This document shows, one piece after another, positions 6,989 through 7,505 of a stretch of DNA of 7,505 bases; position 1 is the first letter of the stretch; every line of letters starts with the position of its first letter. This DNA is from Planctomycetales bacterium. Lineage in GTDB: Bacteria > Planctomycetota > UBA11346. The stretch is taken from NCBI GenBank assembly GCA_025362255.1, contig JANYGY010000111.1, positions 1 to 7,505 of the forward strand, read 5' to 3'. The notes beneath the pieces were generated by a model that was given only the letters and a program-made list of their open reading frames with translations, was not told the DNA's origin and made no database searches. A program made the position numbers and the translations under genes.

Positions 6989-7005
6989 CCATCACGCGGT
7001 GATGG
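6989..7005. terminator. Hairpin between converging gene ends
   Basis: CCATCAC (6989-6995) and GTGATGG (6999-7005) form a perfect 7-bp stem with a 3-base loop. It lies six bases after the stop of the rightward PhyH remnant and overlaps the last codons and stop of the leftward methyltransferase gene. On the plus strand it is followed only by CCTTT, and on the minus strand by no T run. It is therefore a weak intrinsic terminator at best, possibly acting in both directions or stabilising 3' ends. Confidence 0.4.
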
Positions 7006-7505
7006 CCTTTGGCAGGTGGCTGCGAACCATCAGGCAGGCGTACCCGCCGAGTTGCCAAGCGTCGGGCCAGGTCACCCGTTCAGCGAGGATCCGCCAGCCG
7101 TCGAGACGATGGGTGATCGCTTGGTTTTCACGCGGACTGAGGCTGCAGGTGGCGTACACCAGCCGGCCGTCGGGGGCCACCAGATGGGCGGCGGCGCGCA
7201 GCAGGCGGACTTGGATCTTCTCGAGCGCCGCGAGGTGTTGCCGGTCATAGCGCCAACGGGCTTCGGGGCGGCGGGCCAACACGCCGCTGTTCGAGCACGG
7301 AGCGTCGACGACCACCACGTCGAAGCTTCCTGGGGCGAACGCCGGACGCGTGCCGTCTTGGACCACCAGCCGCTGGCGCAGCGCCTGATCCTTAGCCAAA
7401 AGATGGACCTTCGCGAGATTCGAATCGGCCGCGATGACGTCTGCCTGCCGGTCGAGCAGCGCGCGGGTCTTGCCACCTGGAGCCGCGCACAAGTCGAGCA
7501 CGCGC
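6992..7505 (-). CDS. rsmB: 16S rRNA m5C methyltransferase, RsmB/NOL1/NOP2/Sun family, C-terminal part
   Basis: This is an S-adenosylmethionine-dependent cytosine-5 RNA methyltransferase. The RsmB type modifies C967 of 16S rRNA in the cytoplasm. About 170 C-terminal residues are visible. In order they show the SAM-binding LDLCAAPGGKT, the acidic ADSN after strand 2, VVVDAPCSNSGVLARRPEARWR with the Cys that releases product (codon 7295-7297), and YATCSLSPREN with the nucleophilic Cys (codon 7145-7147). Both Cys are present, so the domain looks active. The tail ends in GGYACLMVRSHLPKAITA, close to the usual length. The apparent GTG start at 7499-7501 is not real, because it falls in the middle of the conserved SAM motif and the frame stays open to the window edge. 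The N-terminal NusB-like part, if present, lies outside, so the exact paralogue (RsmB or RsmF) is not proven. Confidence 0.88.
   Translation of the reverse strand, partial: RVLDLCAAPGGKTRALLDRQADVIAADSNLAKVHLLAKDQALRQRLVVQDGTRPAFAPGSFDVVVVDAPCSNSGVLARRPEARWRYDRQHLAALEKIQVRLLRAAAHLVAPDGRLVYATCSLSPRENQAITHRLDGWRILAERVTWPDAWQLGGYACLMVRSHLPKAITA

Noticed and set aside
6280..7002. Plus-strand open frame of 240 codons overlapping the PhyH remnant
   Set aside because: Its translation is low-complexity and unlike any family, while the neighbouring frame from 6486 matches PhyH motifs well.

Overview
The window looks like accessory chromosome from a moderately GC-rich bacterium. A PVC-superphylum organism (Planctomycetota, Verrucomicrobiota or Lentisphaerota) is my best guess. 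The guess rests on two phytanoyl-CoA dioxygenase (PhyH)-type genes, a very large secreted malectin/beta-propeller protein, an ISL3-type transposase relic, and the lack of clear Shine-Dalgarno sequences at nearly every start. No taxonomic marker fixes the phylum.

Layout. Bases 1-276 are the 3' end of an ISL3-family transposase killed by two nonsense codons. An AT-rich spacer with small inverted repeats follows, then a strong intrinsic terminator (348-392). That terminator serves a leftward gene (438-674) for a short secreted peptide with a Lys/His-rich tail. A 281-base divergent spacer separates it from a rightward pair: an apparently intact PhyH-family Fe(II)/2-oxoglutarate dioxygenase (956-1717) and a 12-helix MFS-type transporter (about 1793-3091). 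Converging on the transporter with a 10-base gap is a leftward gene (3102-6281) for a secreted protein of about 1059 residues. It has an N-terminal concanavalin-like sandwich, then beta-propeller blades interrupted by a malectin-like domain, and EF-hand-type calcium loops.

Upstream of that gene, pointing right, is a second PhyH gene (6410-6983). It is decayed: its N-terminal part is missing or out of frame, and the segment that should carry the iron-binding HxD motif is gone, while the C-terminal half is well preserved. It converges, across a perfect 7-bp hairpin, on the 3' end of an RsmB/NOL1-type rRNA m5C methyltransferase gene that leaves the window at base 7505.

How the genes may work together. 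The dioxygenase and transporter probably form one transcription unit, hydroxylating a small organic substrate and moving it or its product across the membrane. The large secreted protein and the His-rich peptide act outside the cytoplasm, and nothing in the sequence ties them to the dioxygenase pathway. The two broken genes (transposase and second PhyH) show that the locus has been rearranged and is eroding. I see no CRISPR array, tRNA, rRNA or defence system.
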